From Candidatus Omnitrophota bacterium (GTDB taxonomy: Bacteria; Hinthialibacterota; Hinthialibacteria; Hinthialibacterales; JAKPRU01): a stretch of DNA of 64,000 nt. The notes below the pieces were generated by a model, which was not told where the DNA came from, did no database searches, and worked only from the letters and a program-made list of their open reading frames with translations. The stretch spans positions 1-64,000 of the forward strand of contig JAKQSI010000088.1 of the NCBI GenBank assembly GCA_029570205.1. The letters are read 5' to 3'. A program made the translations under genes and the position numbers. Positions 47,101 to 55,693 of the stretch are shown one piece after another (position 1 is the first letter of the stretch; every line of letters starts with the position of its first letter).

Positions 47101-48742
47101 CAATGGTATTATCGCTGCCCGCGCCTTGAAGAATGAGAAGCTTATTGATATTCACATTCTCCGTGTACGTCCCCGCTGCGACAAGAATCGTGTCTCCTGA
47201 TGCGGCCGCATTAACCGCAGCCTGAATGCTCTCGTTCGTGTACCACGTCATTGGCGAGGTTCCGGGAGTCGCTCCCAGCCAGGGGGAATAGTCCACGTTA
47301 TTACTAACCTTATCTCCTGTTCCCGTCGGATTGCTTGTGTCATGACGCGGCCCGGTTGAGGATCCCCACCAGTTGTTTTCGGCAACAACAAGTCTATCCG
47401 AGGCGCTAAGAACGCCATAGGCGTTCGCGTGGAACTTGTTCCCGGTGATCACTGTACCCGAGGGATTCGTGTGATACAGGGCGGCACAATCCTTGTTACT
47501 GTCTTTGCCTGCAGTCGTCCAGCCGGTAACATCGTTGCCGGTTATCTCATTGTTGTCACAGTCAACATTGACATAAATACCATACCCCACCCAGAAATTG
47601 GTTCCCACGCGGGACAGGATATTGTTTTCTATCACGTTGCTATCACAGCCGTCGCTTAGGTCTTGAAGGTATATTCCGAGGTAGATTCCGCATTGCATTT
47701 TGTCTACAGTTGGATCGGTAACATCATAGGTGTCACTGGAAATCTCAATCGTGTTGCTCGATACCGTGTTCTCGTTCGAGTTATGGGAAAGAAGGATCCC
47801 ATGCTTCATGTTACCGGTCAGGTGGTTCTCTTGAACTATGCAACGTTCGCAACCATCTAAGCCACTTAGATCGCCCATAATATAAATACCATTAAAACAG
47901 TCTTCGACAGAATTGCCGCTAACCGTTATATTATCCGAATTATAAACCAGTATCCCGCATCCGTCCCAGTCAGTACAGCGAGTATGACCCCGTATGGTAT
48001 TACCGCTGATGTTTCCACTTACTGATGTAATATCAATTCCATTCAATGCGCCATCCAATTGTGTGACTTCATTATCGCTGATCGTAACCTGGAGGGTTGC
48101 GCCGGACCCGTTCGCGGCAATCCCGTCGCGGGTATAATCCTTCACCGTATTGCCATCAATAGTTAAATTGGAGTTTCCCTGAACGCGGACGCCAAATGAC
48201 TCACATTCCTTCGTTATATCGAACCCCTCTATCGTGCATGAAAACAGACCGGCGTGTTCGCTTTCGCTGGAAACGTTTCCGAAAAAGGCGCCTGCGAAGA
48301 AGCTGGTGTCGGCGATCTTAGTTCGATTATAGGCGTCGATTGTGAATCCTTCGATGCGGACATCAATTGTGCCAGTTGTGGCGGTCGCGGCCACAATATA
48401 ATCCCATGCTGTACCCAATGGAGTGACCTTGCCGGTACGTCCGTTCGGGGCTTGTATGACTGGTGTTGATCCTTCCACGGCTTTCAAAGTCAGCGACTTT
48501 TCTATCAGGATTTGTTCAATATATGTCCCCGTTGCGACAAGAATCGTGTCTCCTGATTCGGCCGCATTAACCGCAGCCTGGATCGTGCCGTAGTTGCCAG
48601 GAACATTTATTGTGCTAGCGCTCACCGCGGTAGGCGCTGGCAGAAACACAAACAGGCCGATCAATAAGGTCAATGCCCGACGGCAATTCTTGTGGTGAAC
48701 AGATTCTTGTGACAGGACTGAGCAGTTCATTGTGTCTTTCAT
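44153..48742 (-). CDS. Giant secreted double beta-helix protein with Thr/Pro linker
   Basis: 1529 aa. Signal peptide ([19 protein letters not shown]). Two right-handed beta-helix modules, each opening with a copy of [21 protein letters not shown] (about residues 50 and 510) and running in NosD-like repeats (NTFTNN, NTITGN). Then two cadherin-like domains (about 880-1080, VNDPPTVE), a low-complexity [13 protein letters not shown] linker (about 1085-1150), a fibronectin-like piece, a second Thr-rich linker and two tandem repeats of about 120 residues at the end (EWNFxExGNFEGW). Likely binds or degrades a polysaccharide; no catalytic residues identified. Terminator follows. Confidence 0.9.
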   Translation of the reverse strand: MKDTMNCSVLSQESVHHKNCRRALTLLIGLFVFLPAPTAVSASTINVPGNYGTIQAAVNAAESGDTILVATGTYIEQILIEKSLTLKAVEGSTPVIQAPNGRTGKVTPLGTAWDYIVAATATTGTIDVRIEGFTIDAYNRTKIADTSFFAGAFFGNVSSESEHAGLFSCTIEGFDITKECESFGVRVQGNSNLTIDGNTVKDYTRDGIAANGSGATLQVTISDNEVTQLDGALNGIDITSVSGNISGNTIRGHTRCTDWDGCGILVYNSDNITVSGNSVEDCFNGIYIMGDLSGLDGCERCIVQENHLTGNMKHGILLSHNSNENTVSSNTIEISSDTYDVTDPTVDKMQCGIYLGIYLQDLSDGCDSNVIENNILSRVGTNFWVGYGIYVNVDCDNNEITGNDVTGWTTAGKDSNKDCAALYHTNPSGTVITGNKFHANAYGVLSASDRLVVAENNWWGSSTGPRHDTSNPTGTGDKVSNNVDYSPWLGATPGTSPMTWYTNESIQAAVNAAASGDTILVAAGTYTENVNINKLLILQGAGSDNTIVTAADPSQSVFTVSANGVSISGFTLTGASNDGKAGIFINAGIANCNVSNNILKESFDGVWLGSGSNHNTFTNNTVTNNTRQGFEIFHSDYNTFTNNDASSNTSYGFKMETASHNNLTDNQANSNGKYGFHLVKGPDTGEPPGCLFNTFTNNIAKSNTQYGFREDYGDHNTLTGNTFDQNKIAGLRLKEQLSNLTLTNNKISGSPIGIDIDISVGGNITSWIVNDNIITGNTEYGVFNASATLLSAENNWWGSSLGPTHTSNPLGTGDAVSNNVDFDPWTTLPPVAYGQSVRTNEDVAIAIVLTATNPSGKPLTYTVLTQPTQGTLSGTAPNLTYTPSLNSYGSDIFTFKVNDTELDSNSANVSITVYSVNDPPTVESANVTATEGRLFLYYVSVNDVDADPVTVTAADLPEGAVYGTNGVAVINPPSYIGPMLTWTPGYSQGSSEFGGKEYPTITFTVTDGHGGSSVGTLVVGVLDAPTPTPTATNTPLPTDTPTNTPLPTDTPTNTPLPTDTPTVTPTGTDTPTATVTPTASDTPTDTPTPTVTPTPTVTPTSTPVPPPSAVQASISRGLGDSTALLRITWVCAENPRRFILNVYKDGIQTGGDWIQGGGARQSALLVSGYGTYYVTVKAETAETITEPVASNEVPWFGEVLSPTPRPTDTPVATATPVPPTIVPTPTVEIIPTPTATPTTEVEATSTPTVTPTVTPTGTPRGLEWNFSESGNFEGWVATNITDATVENGVLTGEATTKDPFVRLNFATSVPRQDIEAVVVRIRVDRATRCQIFIGANGFDPLGDFALFPNGVNVVIAPLNAQALAADELTFVRIDPATTQNAIFEIDRIGLYSMENIPRETEWNFDEDGNFEGWALTSINNAVVADGVLKGQAKTTDPFMRLGFLSNLPRESISAITVRIKVDAPTQCQFSVGAGGFQRLGNYVLTPGEFNIVTAPFTPEALEAEVLTFLRVDPTITKNVNFEIDWVKLE
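45558..45647 (-). repeat. 30-bp tandem repeat, three units, within the linker
   Basis: Three near-identical 30-base units (45558-45587, 45588-45617, 45618-45647) encode [10 protein letters not shown] three times. The units differ by one or two bases. Such arrays vary in copy number by slippage and can be hard to assemble. Confidence 0.85.
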
Positions 48743-49126
48743 CCTTCCATCTTGGGTTTACCCGTTATGGTATTCGACAACTATTATGTACCAGAATCAA
48801 GCGTTTTTCAATTAAAAAACAAGAAAAAATAGCGATCCTTAAAAACCCGCATAAACGCTTTGAATGCCGATTACCCGCAGAAGATTCCCAGGAAAGCGCG
48901 TTTGGGGGCTGCCTGATACTTGTGAAGAATCTGAAGACACAACTGCCTGATCCGCAAAGACTTGGAACGCCCTAAACCTGATTCTCATTATGAGAACCGA
49001 TACCCGGCGGATGCTCCGTGCTGTTTTTGCCTGGGAATAAACCGAATAAGACAGGGGAAAACACATGGGAATATATGCCTTTGTTCCTGGGAATAATCCT
49101 GGGACTATCTTGCGCATTCCCAGGAC
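48743..49126. other. Upstream region of the beta-helix gene with iterated motif
   Basis: 384 bp without a gene, holding the likely promoter of the beta-helix gene on the minus strand. AT-rich from about 48780 to 48845. CCTGGGA occurs at 49030, 49086 and 49098, and its complement TCCCAGG at 48885 and 49118. Iteration suggests regulator binding sites. Confidence 0.45.
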
Positions 49127-49771
49127 CTACTTTGAACTTGCGCGGGATGCGAGACTATTCGACAAAGAATGATTGAACATGGAAAGTTTTTTTCGGATGC
49201 AAGACCGCGCGTTCATGACGCTTTTGACGGACAAACCGAGTTCGTTCGCGATGGCAACAAGGGGCAAGCCTTTTTCCAGATCATCGCGGATTTGTTTTTC
49301 TCGAGGGGTGAGGATGTCGAGTTCATGGTTGGCGTGATTGGCGCGAAAATGTCTGGCGATCAGCCCGGCGGTGAGGTTGTCCATGAAGTACTCATCCCGC
49401 CGAACGGCGTACAACGATTCCAGGATGATGTTCGAAGGGGAGTCTTTGACGATGAACGCCATCGCCCCTGCACGAAAAGATTCGGCCACAAGGTCATAGA
49501 CCAGTTGTCCTGTCATGACGACGACCTTGGTGATAGGAGAATCGTTGCGGATTTCGCGGGTCAGGTCGATTCCGGAAAGATCAGGCAGAACCAGGCTGAC
49601 TGCGGCCAGTTGTGGTTTGGCACGGCGGATCAGATCAAGGCCATCGCTTGCCATACACGCAGACCCGATAACTTCAAATCCCCGATCTTTCTCGAGAACG
49701 GATTTCAGGCCTTCCACAAAGACAGACTGCTCATCAATAATAACTATGGTTGTCTTTTCGGACATTGCCAT
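49127..49771 (-). CDS. LuxR/NarL-type response regulator with altered receiver
   Basis: 214 aa from the ATG at 49771 (AAGGGGGCAG upstream). Receiver domain: acidic pair in IIDEQ, switch Thr in VVMTG, Lys109 in FIVKD. The expected phosphoacceptor Asp is Ser59 (AAVSLVLPDLSG), so ordinary phosphorylation is unlikely. C-terminal helix-turn-helix begins LTPREKQIRDDLEKGLP. No histidine kinase is nearby. It lies just upstream of the beta-helix gene and may control it, which is inference. Confidence 0.88.
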   Translation of the reverse strand: MAMSEKTTIVIIDEQSVFVEGLKSVLEKDRGFEVIGSACMASDGLDLIRRAKPQLAAVSLVLPDLSGIDLTREIRNDSPITKVVVMTGQLVYDLVAESFRAGAMAFIVKDSPSNIILESLYAVRRDEYFMDNLTAGLIARHFRANHANHELDILTPREKQIRDDLEKGLPLVAIANELGLSVKSVMNARSCIRKKLSMFNHSLSNSLASRASSK

Positions 49772-49879
49772 CTGCCCCCTTGGGTCAAATAAAGTAGAAA
49801 GAACAGCATTCAGGTTAATTTGGATCAATCGAGACGATTCGTCAAGTGGGTAGGTCAGGCGTCTTTGGCTGTGATTGCC

Positions 49880-49953
49880 CTGGATTCCGGCTTTCGTCGG
49901 AATGACAGGACACTGGGCTATGGCCTGGATTCCGGCTTTCGCCGGAATGACGG
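49880..49953. repeat. Short palindromic dispersed repeat, copies 2 and 3
   Basis: CTGGATTCCGGCTTTCGTCG at 49880 and CTGGATTCCGGCTTTCGCCG at 49925, each followed by GAATGAC, in tandem. Reverse-complement relatives of the copy at 592-621. Confidence 0.8.
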
Positions 49954-50051
49954 TTCCCGGAGTTTTCCTTGTTAATTACGGGATCGTTTAGCTTAATGCC
50001 ATTGCCACCTGACCTCGCCCGATCGTCGGGGGAGGGATTGGCTTGTTCTGC

Positions 50052-50074
50052 TTCCCCCCGAACTTCGGGGGGAA
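50052..50074. repeat. Perfect 11-bp palindrome after the pdxA-like gene
   Basis: TTCCCCCCGAA and TTCGGGGGGAA flank a single C, 25 bases beyond the stop of the pdxA-like gene. It could end transcription as a stable hairpin, but no T-run follows on either strand. Confidence 0.5.
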
Positions 50075-50098
50075 AACAAAAGGGGGGTTGAGTTTATT

Positions 50099-51172
50099 TC
50101 ACTTATCTCGCCCTTGTCTTTCGGCCAACAGGCGTGCTATCTCGATCGCATCCAGCAACGACCGCTCTGAGGCTTTCCCCGTGCCCACCAGGTCGAACGC
50201 CGTCCCGTGCGCTACGGAGGTCCGTATAATCGGTAATCCAAGGGTCACATTGACCCCCGCCACCTCTCCCCATTCCTGTAAATCGGAACTGTAACGAAAA
50301 CAGTGCATTTTGAACGCGATATGCCCCTGATCGTGATACATCGCTACAATCCCCTCATATCGTCCGCCAAGCATTTGCGGGAACAGGCTGTCCGGCGGGA
50401 ACGGCCCGGAAACCTGAATCCCGGCTCGTTGCGCTTCCTGTACGGCAGGTTCGATTTCCTCGATTTCCTCGCGTCCGAAAAGGCCCGACTCGCCCGCGTG
50501 GGGGTTATAGGATGCCACAGCAATCCGGGGCGGTTTGCCGTCGATACGCGCCAGAGCATTATTCGTAAGCCTGATCACGTCGAACACTCGCTGCCTCTTG
50601 ACCATCCCGCATGTTTCACGCAGCGCGACATGATTGGTCACGTGCGCAACACGGAACTTGCCCGATATCAGCATCAGAGCGGTGGATTTCGCCCCGGTCA
50701 GACGGGTGAAAATTTCCGTATGTCCAGCGTATTCCCCATGCCCGGCTTTGTGAAGGCTTTCTTTGCAAATCGGTGCGGTAACCACGGCATCGCACTGTCC
50801 GGCAAGGGCCACCTCGATGGCTGTAGTGATACATCGAAAGGCAATTTCGCCGGTGACCGCCTGGGCAATTCCGGGTTCCCAGTGACCGACTTCCAACCCG
50901 TCCGGTTCCAAAACCGGAATCTCATTGCCGGCGGGCAGGAACATCTCCTCCGGGGTCGCGACGGACCGGAATCTCACCCGCCTTCCCATTTTCTCTGCGG
51001 TTGAGGAAAGCGCATCGACCAACCCGATCACGCCATACCGGGAGAATCGATCCAACTCTTTGCCGGTTAAAGCCTTACAGATGATCTCCGGGCCGATCCC
51101 GGCCGGATCGCCCATGGTAATCAACAACCGGGAGACAGATTGTCCGATATTCCGACTGTATGAATGGGTCAT
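50099..51172 (-). CDS. pdxA: PdxA-family 4-phospho-hydroxy acid dehydrogenase
   Basis: 357 aa from the ATG at 51172. PdxA oxidises 4-phospho-hydroxy-L-threonine in vitamin B6 synthesis. ITMGDPAGIGPEI at the start, AGHTEIFTRLTGA with a metal His, NPHAGESGLFG and MYHDQGHIAFK are visible. HDQGH, instead of HDQGL, is closer to the PdxA2 branch that oxidises 4-phosphoerythronate or threonate (family knowledge), but no DUF1537 kinase lies nearby. So the family is sure and the substrate is open. Confidence 0.87.
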   Translation of the reverse strand: MTHSYSRNIGQSVSRLLITMGDPAGIGPEIICKALTGKELDRFSRYGVIGLVDALSSTAEKMGRRVRFRSVATPEEMFLPAGNEIPVLEPDGLEVGHWEPGIAQAVTGEIAFRCITTAIEVALAGQCDAVVTAPICKESLHKAGHGEYAGHTEIFTRLTGAKSTALMLISGKFRVAHVTNHVALRETCGMVKRQRVFDVIRLTNNALARIDGKPPRIAVASYNPHAGESGLFGREEIEEIEPAVQEAQRAGIQVSGPFPPDSLFPQMLGGRYEGIVAMYHDQGHIAFKMHCFRYSSDLQEWGEVAGVNVTLGLPIIRTSVAHGTAFDLVGTGKASERSLLDAIEIARLLAERQGRDK

Positions 51173-51269
51173 TTTACTCAACTCTCTCAAGATTTGATTC
51201 CAACTTGCCGATTATCAAAGGATAGAAAATGGAGTTTGCTCTTCAGCCTCGGAAAGGAATCCCAATACC

Positions 51270-52553
51270 ATGGTCTCACCTCTGAATCTCCAGCTCAATA
51301 CCGCCGCAGGCGGCCTCTCCAGTTTATTCAACGGGTATCTTCTGGGAAATCGCATCGGCAATAAAGAAGAAGAACCACAGGGAAATCGTCTCAACCTGCT
51401 GGGCAGATCGTCAACAACGGGCAGCTCGCAGGGTCTCACAGGTCTTCTTCAGCGATATGCCGAACTGACCGCAAATAAGAACTCTATCAAGAACATTCAA
51501 GAAGACGACAAGGAAGATAAGAACGAAGAAGAAAAGGAAGATACTGTTGAACTGAGTGACTTTGCCAAACAGGCGGTCGAACAGGCGGTGGAACAGGCGG
51601 AAGGCGGTCAGCCGGTCAATGGTACAACCGAGCAGGTGTTTGTCAGCGAGGACGGCCGGTATGAGGCCAGTGTCGATCTGCGGCTGAATGGAGACGGTTC
51701 TTTTGACCTGGATATTTCCGTCGGAATGGCCCAATCCAAAAGCGCGGGAATCGGATCTCCGCAAACCGGTGGGAACGGGGAAGTTGCCGGATCAGGCGCT
51801 GTGTATTCGAGTTCCGCCGGCAATATGATGAGCCGGACTACGCTCGAGTACGAACGCATAATTGCCCGGGATGATTGGCAGGCGGAGGTTTATTACTCTT
51901 CTGTCCAACAGGCGGCTGTGGGGATCAGTCAGAGTTATGGTGAGGAAATGGGCAACCAAGTCATGCAAGTGGGGGCACAGATTTCCAAAGAGTTTCAGAT
52001 GAATATCTCGGTATCCGGTGAGGATTTGGACAGTTTTCTGTCGCAGGTGGAGCAGATTGCCTCTTCCGAAGAGGATTCCGGCGATTTAGGCGGATTCTTG
52101 ACCGCGGTGAGCAATGTGCTTACCGCATCGCCTGAAAACATGACTGAGTTCTTCGGCGCGACAAATGCCCTCATCAACAAGGTCGGCGAGCAGATTTCCG
52201 GCGCGCTTGACGATTTCTTCACCAGTATCGGCGAGACCTTCGGTTCACAACTGGAGGAAATGGGCTTGGGAGCGGAGTTCCTGGATGGATTGAAAGAGGA
52301 ATCCCAGAGCGGATTGACCAAGTTCCTGGACGTGACCAATTCCTTCTTCCAGAACATTCTTGGCGTGAATTCCCTGGAGGACATTCAGGCCAATTCCGAC
52401 ACGCAGCTGCTCCAGGAGTCGCTGGAAATGCAACAGGAAGCCATGGAAGAAGAGGCCGAGCAGACTGAGGAGGAATCGGAAGCCGGAGCGTCGAATGGGA
52501 TGGACTTCTTTGGTTTTGCCGGGATTCCAAAAGGCATGGACCTGTTTGCCTGA
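51270..52553 (+). CDS. Acidic protein of unknown function
   Basis: 427 aa. No signal peptide. Gly/Asn-rich start, an acidic stretch (about residues 75-95), a central beta-like section, and a helical second half ending in a Glu-rich run (QQEAMEEEAEQTEEESE). DTVELSDFAKQAVEQ resembles flagellar or hook-associated protein starts, too weak to name. Convergent with the DUF1844 gene. Confidence 0.7.
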   Translation: MVSPLNLQLNTAAGGLSSLFNGYLLGNRIGNKEEEPQGNRLNLLGRSSTTGSSQGLTGLLQRYAELTANKNSIKNIQEDDKEDKNEEEKEDTVELSDFAKQAVEQAVEQAEGGQPVNGTTEQVFVSEDGRYEASVDLRLNGDGSFDLDISVGMAQSKSAGIGSPQTGGNGEVAGSGAVYSSSAGNMMSRTTLEYERIIARDDWQAEVYYSSVQQAAVGISQSYGEEMGNQVMQVGAQISKEFQMNISVSGEDLDSFLSQVEQIASSEEDSGDLGGFLTAVSNVLTASPENMTEFFGATNALINKVGEQISGALDDFFTSIGETFGSQLEEMGLGAEFLDGLKEESQSGLTKFLDVTNSFFQNILGVNSLEDIQANSDTQLLQESLEMQQEAMEEEAEQTEEESEAGASNGMDFFGFAGIPKGMDLFA

Positions 52554-52596
52554 GCCAATTGCCTGAAATGGCAGGACAGGCCTCCGTTCCGGTCAG

Positions 52597-52616
52597 CGCC
52601 AATCGGCGCGTTTTAT
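52597..52616 (+). terminator. Possible terminator of the acidic protein gene
   Basis: GCGCC and GGCGC arms around AATC, followed by GTTTTA, 44 bases after the stop at 52553. The stem is short, and it overlaps the end of the convergent DUF1844 gene. Confidence 0.4.
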
Positions 52617-52948
52617 GGGAGAATAATTCTTCCGGGTTTATCTTCTTTTTTCTTTTTCTCCTCGGAAGGGGGCGATGTGGGACTTTCTTTTGCTTTGGCG
52701 AGGAAACCCATTCGCAGTTCGTGAAGAACCCGTTCCAGCATGTCGTCCTCGTCCGATGTCAGATTGCCTTTCGTTTTCTGCTGGATCATGGTCAACAGAG
52801 AAATGGTATGGCGGACGGATTCCAGGTCCGTTTCATACTTATTGGTGACTGGATTGGGGACATGTCCCAAGCCGACCAGGGCCGAAGTGGACATCATAAA
52901 AACAAAATCCTGAAAGGTCACTTCCCTCGGTGCGGATTGTTCGTTCAT
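52613..52948 (-). CDS. DUF1844 family protein
   Basis: 111 aa. The core TFQDFVFMMSTSALVGLG, the later NPVTNKYETDLE and the TISLLTMIQQKTKGNLT stretch are the DUF1844 pattern, a small helical family of unknown role common in Deltaproteobacteria, Planctomycetes and candidate phyla. The tail is charged (PPSEEKKKKEDKPG). Confidence 0.85.
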   Translation of the reverse strand: MNEQSAPREVTFQDFVFMMSTSALVGLGHVPNPVTNKYETDLESVRHTISLLTMIQQKTKGNLTSDEDDMLERVLHELRMGFLAKAKESPTSPPSEEKKKKEDKPGRIILP

Positions 52949-53054
52949 TGGATTTCACCTCTCGCGTGATGTTTGCATAGATTTTCCATGCGGAAGCGGT
53001 GCGGCTCAAGAGGAATGGCAGGGAAGGGGACGCGGCGCCCTCACCCCGACCCTA

Positions 53055-53070
53055 TTCTCCGGCGGGAGAA
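53055..53070. repeat. Palindrome TTCTCC/GGAGAA
   Basis: Six-bp arms around GGCG, preceded by CCCTCACCCCGACCCTA, the same intergenic repeat style as at 21865 and 39259. Lies just after the glycosidase stop. Confidence 0.5.
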
Positions 53071-53079
53071 GAGGACGGA

Positions 53080-55584
53080 CTACGCTATTTTCAGATGCAA
53101 CACGGTCTCTTTTGCCCAAGGCAGGGCGTAGCGTTTGTGTCCTGGAGGAGCGGGGGATGGCAACGGAGACAAATCTACCTGCTCACCCGCAGGGAGGATC
53201 AACTCGGCCGCGCAGTGTTCCGGCACTTGAATGCGGAGAGAGCGGCTGCCCTGCGGTCCTTCCGATTCGAAGCGAATCGGTCCCTGGACGGTATGCGCAA
53301 CAAGGCTCACGTGCTCCAAGTCACCCAGCTGTGGACGAATTTCGCAACGGGAAAATCCGGGCGCCAACGGTTTGATCCCCGCAATCGCCATGAAAAAGAG
53401 GTAAAGGGGAACGACCGGGCAGTGACTCCACTCCGAGGCGGTGGAGTCCGGTATGACCTCCCAGTCCTCCTGTAAGGTGTTGTTGAGACGCACCGAATCC
53501 AACGTAGCCCACCGCTCGCGGAGGTCGTTCAGAATGACATCGATTCGTCCTGCTTTTGCCAGCGCCCACAGACGCCAGCAGGCATTCGCCGGATACGAGA
53601 ATCCCATTTCCGGCGGGCATTCCACCAGCATCCGCAGTGCGGCCTCTGTGTTATTGCCCGGACATTGATCGAAAAGGATAGATGTTGCGAGAGAGCGGTC
53701 GCAGAAACGATCCTGTTTTTCCTCTGACCGCCACGGCAGATTGACACAAAACAGACCTCGTTCAGGGCGCCAGAAATGTTTTATGGCGGCGTCCAATAGA
53801 TTCCGGGCAAGCGACTGGGAATCGCGAGCCAGGCCGGGATTTCCGAAAGCCGCGCAAAGCGGCGCGAAAGCGTTCTCCAGCATCGCCGAGGCGTACAGAT
53901 TGAAGGCGCATTTCTTATGGCGTGTTTGCTGATAGGCGATATGATCCATCCACACACACGGTGTCCCGATATCCTCTACCGGCAGAAGTCCGTCCGAGCG
54001 TCGAATACTTTGCAAGTACTCAACAAACTGCACAAGAGCCGCAAACGGTTTCTCCAGGGAAGATAAATCTCCCGAATACATGTAATGATGAAAGCAGTCA
54101 AATACAAAGCCGATACCATGATCCAAAATCGGTCCCCACTTAGAGAGGTAAAGTTGGCGCTGCATTACGCGGCAGAGACGGTCGTAAGCAGGCCAGCAAT
54201 CCAGAAAGTAACCTTCATGTGTTATGCCCCGGCTATAGGTATTGATATATCGCGCCGGGAGACGGGTTTCGCCGAACGCGAAATAAATCGCATGAGCCTG
54301 ATGAGCGACATCGCCGCTGTATTGCTGCCGTTCCCGTGCCATGCCGTCCACAAGGGTTTCCTGCGCGGAGTTATGCAAGGTATTGATCGAGGCATTCAGA
54401 AGGCGCTGCAAGTCCGAATCGGAACAGGACACCTGCGGTGAATTCGGCCAGGGAAACACCCGACGTCGGACGCCGACCCGCTCTACCCGGACCTCCCCGA
54501 CTGCGCCGTGAATATGTAATTGCAGCCATCGTAACGATTCATAGTCGAACGGCTCGAATGTATTTTCTCCATCTTTACATAGGAACCGAGACCAGGATTC
54601 CCAATGTGTATTCAGAAGCGCCGGACCCCCAATCTCGTGCGCCTCGTGTACCAATAGTTCCACAACAGTTCCAGCGGGCGCATGAATTGTGAAATAAGGC
54701 CAGCCGACAATTTGTTCGGCGAATTCATAAGTCAGCGCGGCGCCACGGGTTCCGTCCAGGATAACACGCCATTTCCCCGGCTCGATTTCGTCTGCGCACA
54801 GTGAGCCGGCTACGCGAAACGCATTTGGCGTCCGGCATTCGAAATACTCCCGTGGAGGACGATCCCAGGCAATCCATAGCGACTCGGCAAGACATTTAAC
54901 CGGTATCAATTCCTCATTCAGTAGAGGAATGCTGCGCGGCGAGAGATCGCAGCGGTTCCGGTCGCCGATGATGTCCATCATGTAGTCATCATAAGTGGAA
55001 CAGAGAACGGGCATATCGGCGGGACAGTTGTGCTCCATAGCAGGCAGCCAGTCCGTCTCGGGGGAAAATCCGGGGGCCGCCCAACCGTACGGATACAAGC
55101 GCGCGTCAAATTCTTCTTGTAACGCTCGCAGATACCAGCGCGTGTAATGCCCCGGCTGCCAGGAGCGGGCAATATGGGCCTGCCAGGATGAATCGGAGAG
55201 GAGAGATTCTTTTTCGCCGATAGCGTTTTCAATATCCAGTCGGAACAGGAATCCCGGTTTGCCGAGCGGCCATGTACCCTCCCCGTGCCCATAGAAGAGT
55301 ACCTCGCAGCCGATGACATTCTTGCCCGGATGAAGGAGAGATGTCAAATCCAGAGGATCGGCTTCCAGGTGTTGCGGGTCCGCCGGTGCGGGTCCCCACT
55401 GGACCCGCTGCCCGTTGACAAACAGGCGGTAACGGCTGTCTGCAACAATCCAACCGGTCGCCGCTTTCGGAGCAGCGGAGAGGTCCAGCTCGCGACGAAA
55501 CAGAACAAAGGTGTTTTGAAGACAACGCCCGGACGGATACCAGATCCACCGAGCCGGGGACAGATCGAGAGTCTTTGATGTCAT
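53080..55584 (-). CDS. Alpha-L-rhamnosidase-like glycoside hydrolase (GH78-type)
   Basis: 834 aa from the ATG at 55584 with GGAGAAC upstream. N-terminal beta-sandwich (about 1-330; RWIWYPSGR, YRLFVNGQRVQWGP), then an (alpha/alpha)6 barrel with GMARERQQYSGDVAHQ, equivalent to the GH78 segment CPQRxERxGWTGD with its acidic catalytic residues, and a C-terminal beta domain (EIRPQLGDLEHV). No signal peptide, so probably cytoplasmic. Shares direction with the URO-D-type gene 109 bases upstream; the palindromic repeat lies between them. Confidence 0.82.
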   Translation of the reverse strand: MTSKTLDLSPARWIWYPSGRCLQNTFVLFRRELDLSAAPKAATGWIVADSRYRLFVNGQRVQWGPAPADPQHLEADPLDLTSLLHPGKNVIGCEVLFYGHGEGTWPLGKPGFLFRLDIENAIGEKESLLSDSSWQAHIARSWQPGHYTRWYLRALQEEFDARLYPYGWAAPGFSPETDWLPAMEHNCPADMPVLCSTYDDYMMDIIGDRNRCDLSPRSIPLLNEELIPVKCLAESLWIAWDRPPREYFECRTPNAFRVAGSLCADEIEPGKWRVILDGTRGAALTYEFAEQIVGWPYFTIHAPAGTVVELLVHEAHEIGGPALLNTHWESWSRFLCKDGENTFEPFDYESLRWLQLHIHGAVGEVRVERVGVRRRVFPWPNSPQVSCSDSDLQRLLNASINTLHNSAQETLVDGMARERQQYSGDVAHQAHAIYFAFGETRLPARYINTYSRGITHEGYFLDCWPAYDRLCRVMQRQLYLSKWGPILDHGIGFVFDCFHHYMYSGDLSSLEKPFAALVQFVEYLQSIRRSDGLLPVEDIGTPCVWMDHIAYQQTRHKKCAFNLYASAMLENAFAPLCAAFGNPGLARDSQSLARNLLDAAIKHFWRPERGLFCVNLPWRSEEKQDRFCDRSLATSILFDQCPGNNTEAALRMLVECPPEMGFSYPANACWRLWALAKAGRIDVILNDLRERWATLDSVRLNNTLQEDWEVIPDSTASEWSHCPVVPLYLFFMAIAGIKPLAPGFSRCEIRPQLGDLEHVSLVAHTVQGPIRFESEGPQGSRSLRIQVPEHCAAELILPAGEQVDLSPLPSPAPPGHKRYALPWAKETVLHLKIA

Positions 55585-55624
55585 AATGTTCTCCATGGAG
55601 TAGTTAGTGGGGGCAGGTTGGTAA

Positions 55625-55652
55625 GTAGGGGCACGTTGCAACGTGCCTCTAC
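55625..55652. repeat. Palindrome around CACGTTGCAACGTG
   Basis: Arms GTAGGGGCACGTTG and CAACGTGCCTCTAC pair with a single mismatch. It lies between the URO-D-type and glycosidase genes. The same word occurs as a common intergenic repeat in many bacteria (general knowledge). Confidence 0.6.
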
Positions 55653-55693
55653 AGGGAGGGTTAATCGAGATGGAACACCTCTCTAAGTGGAAT

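Larger units (their letters stand above)
49772..50098. other. Gap rich in short palindromes
   Basis: 327 bp between the regulator gene and the end of the pdxA-like gene. It holds two repeats of the CATTCCGG family and two GC-rich palindromes. No gene seen. Confidence 0.5.
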
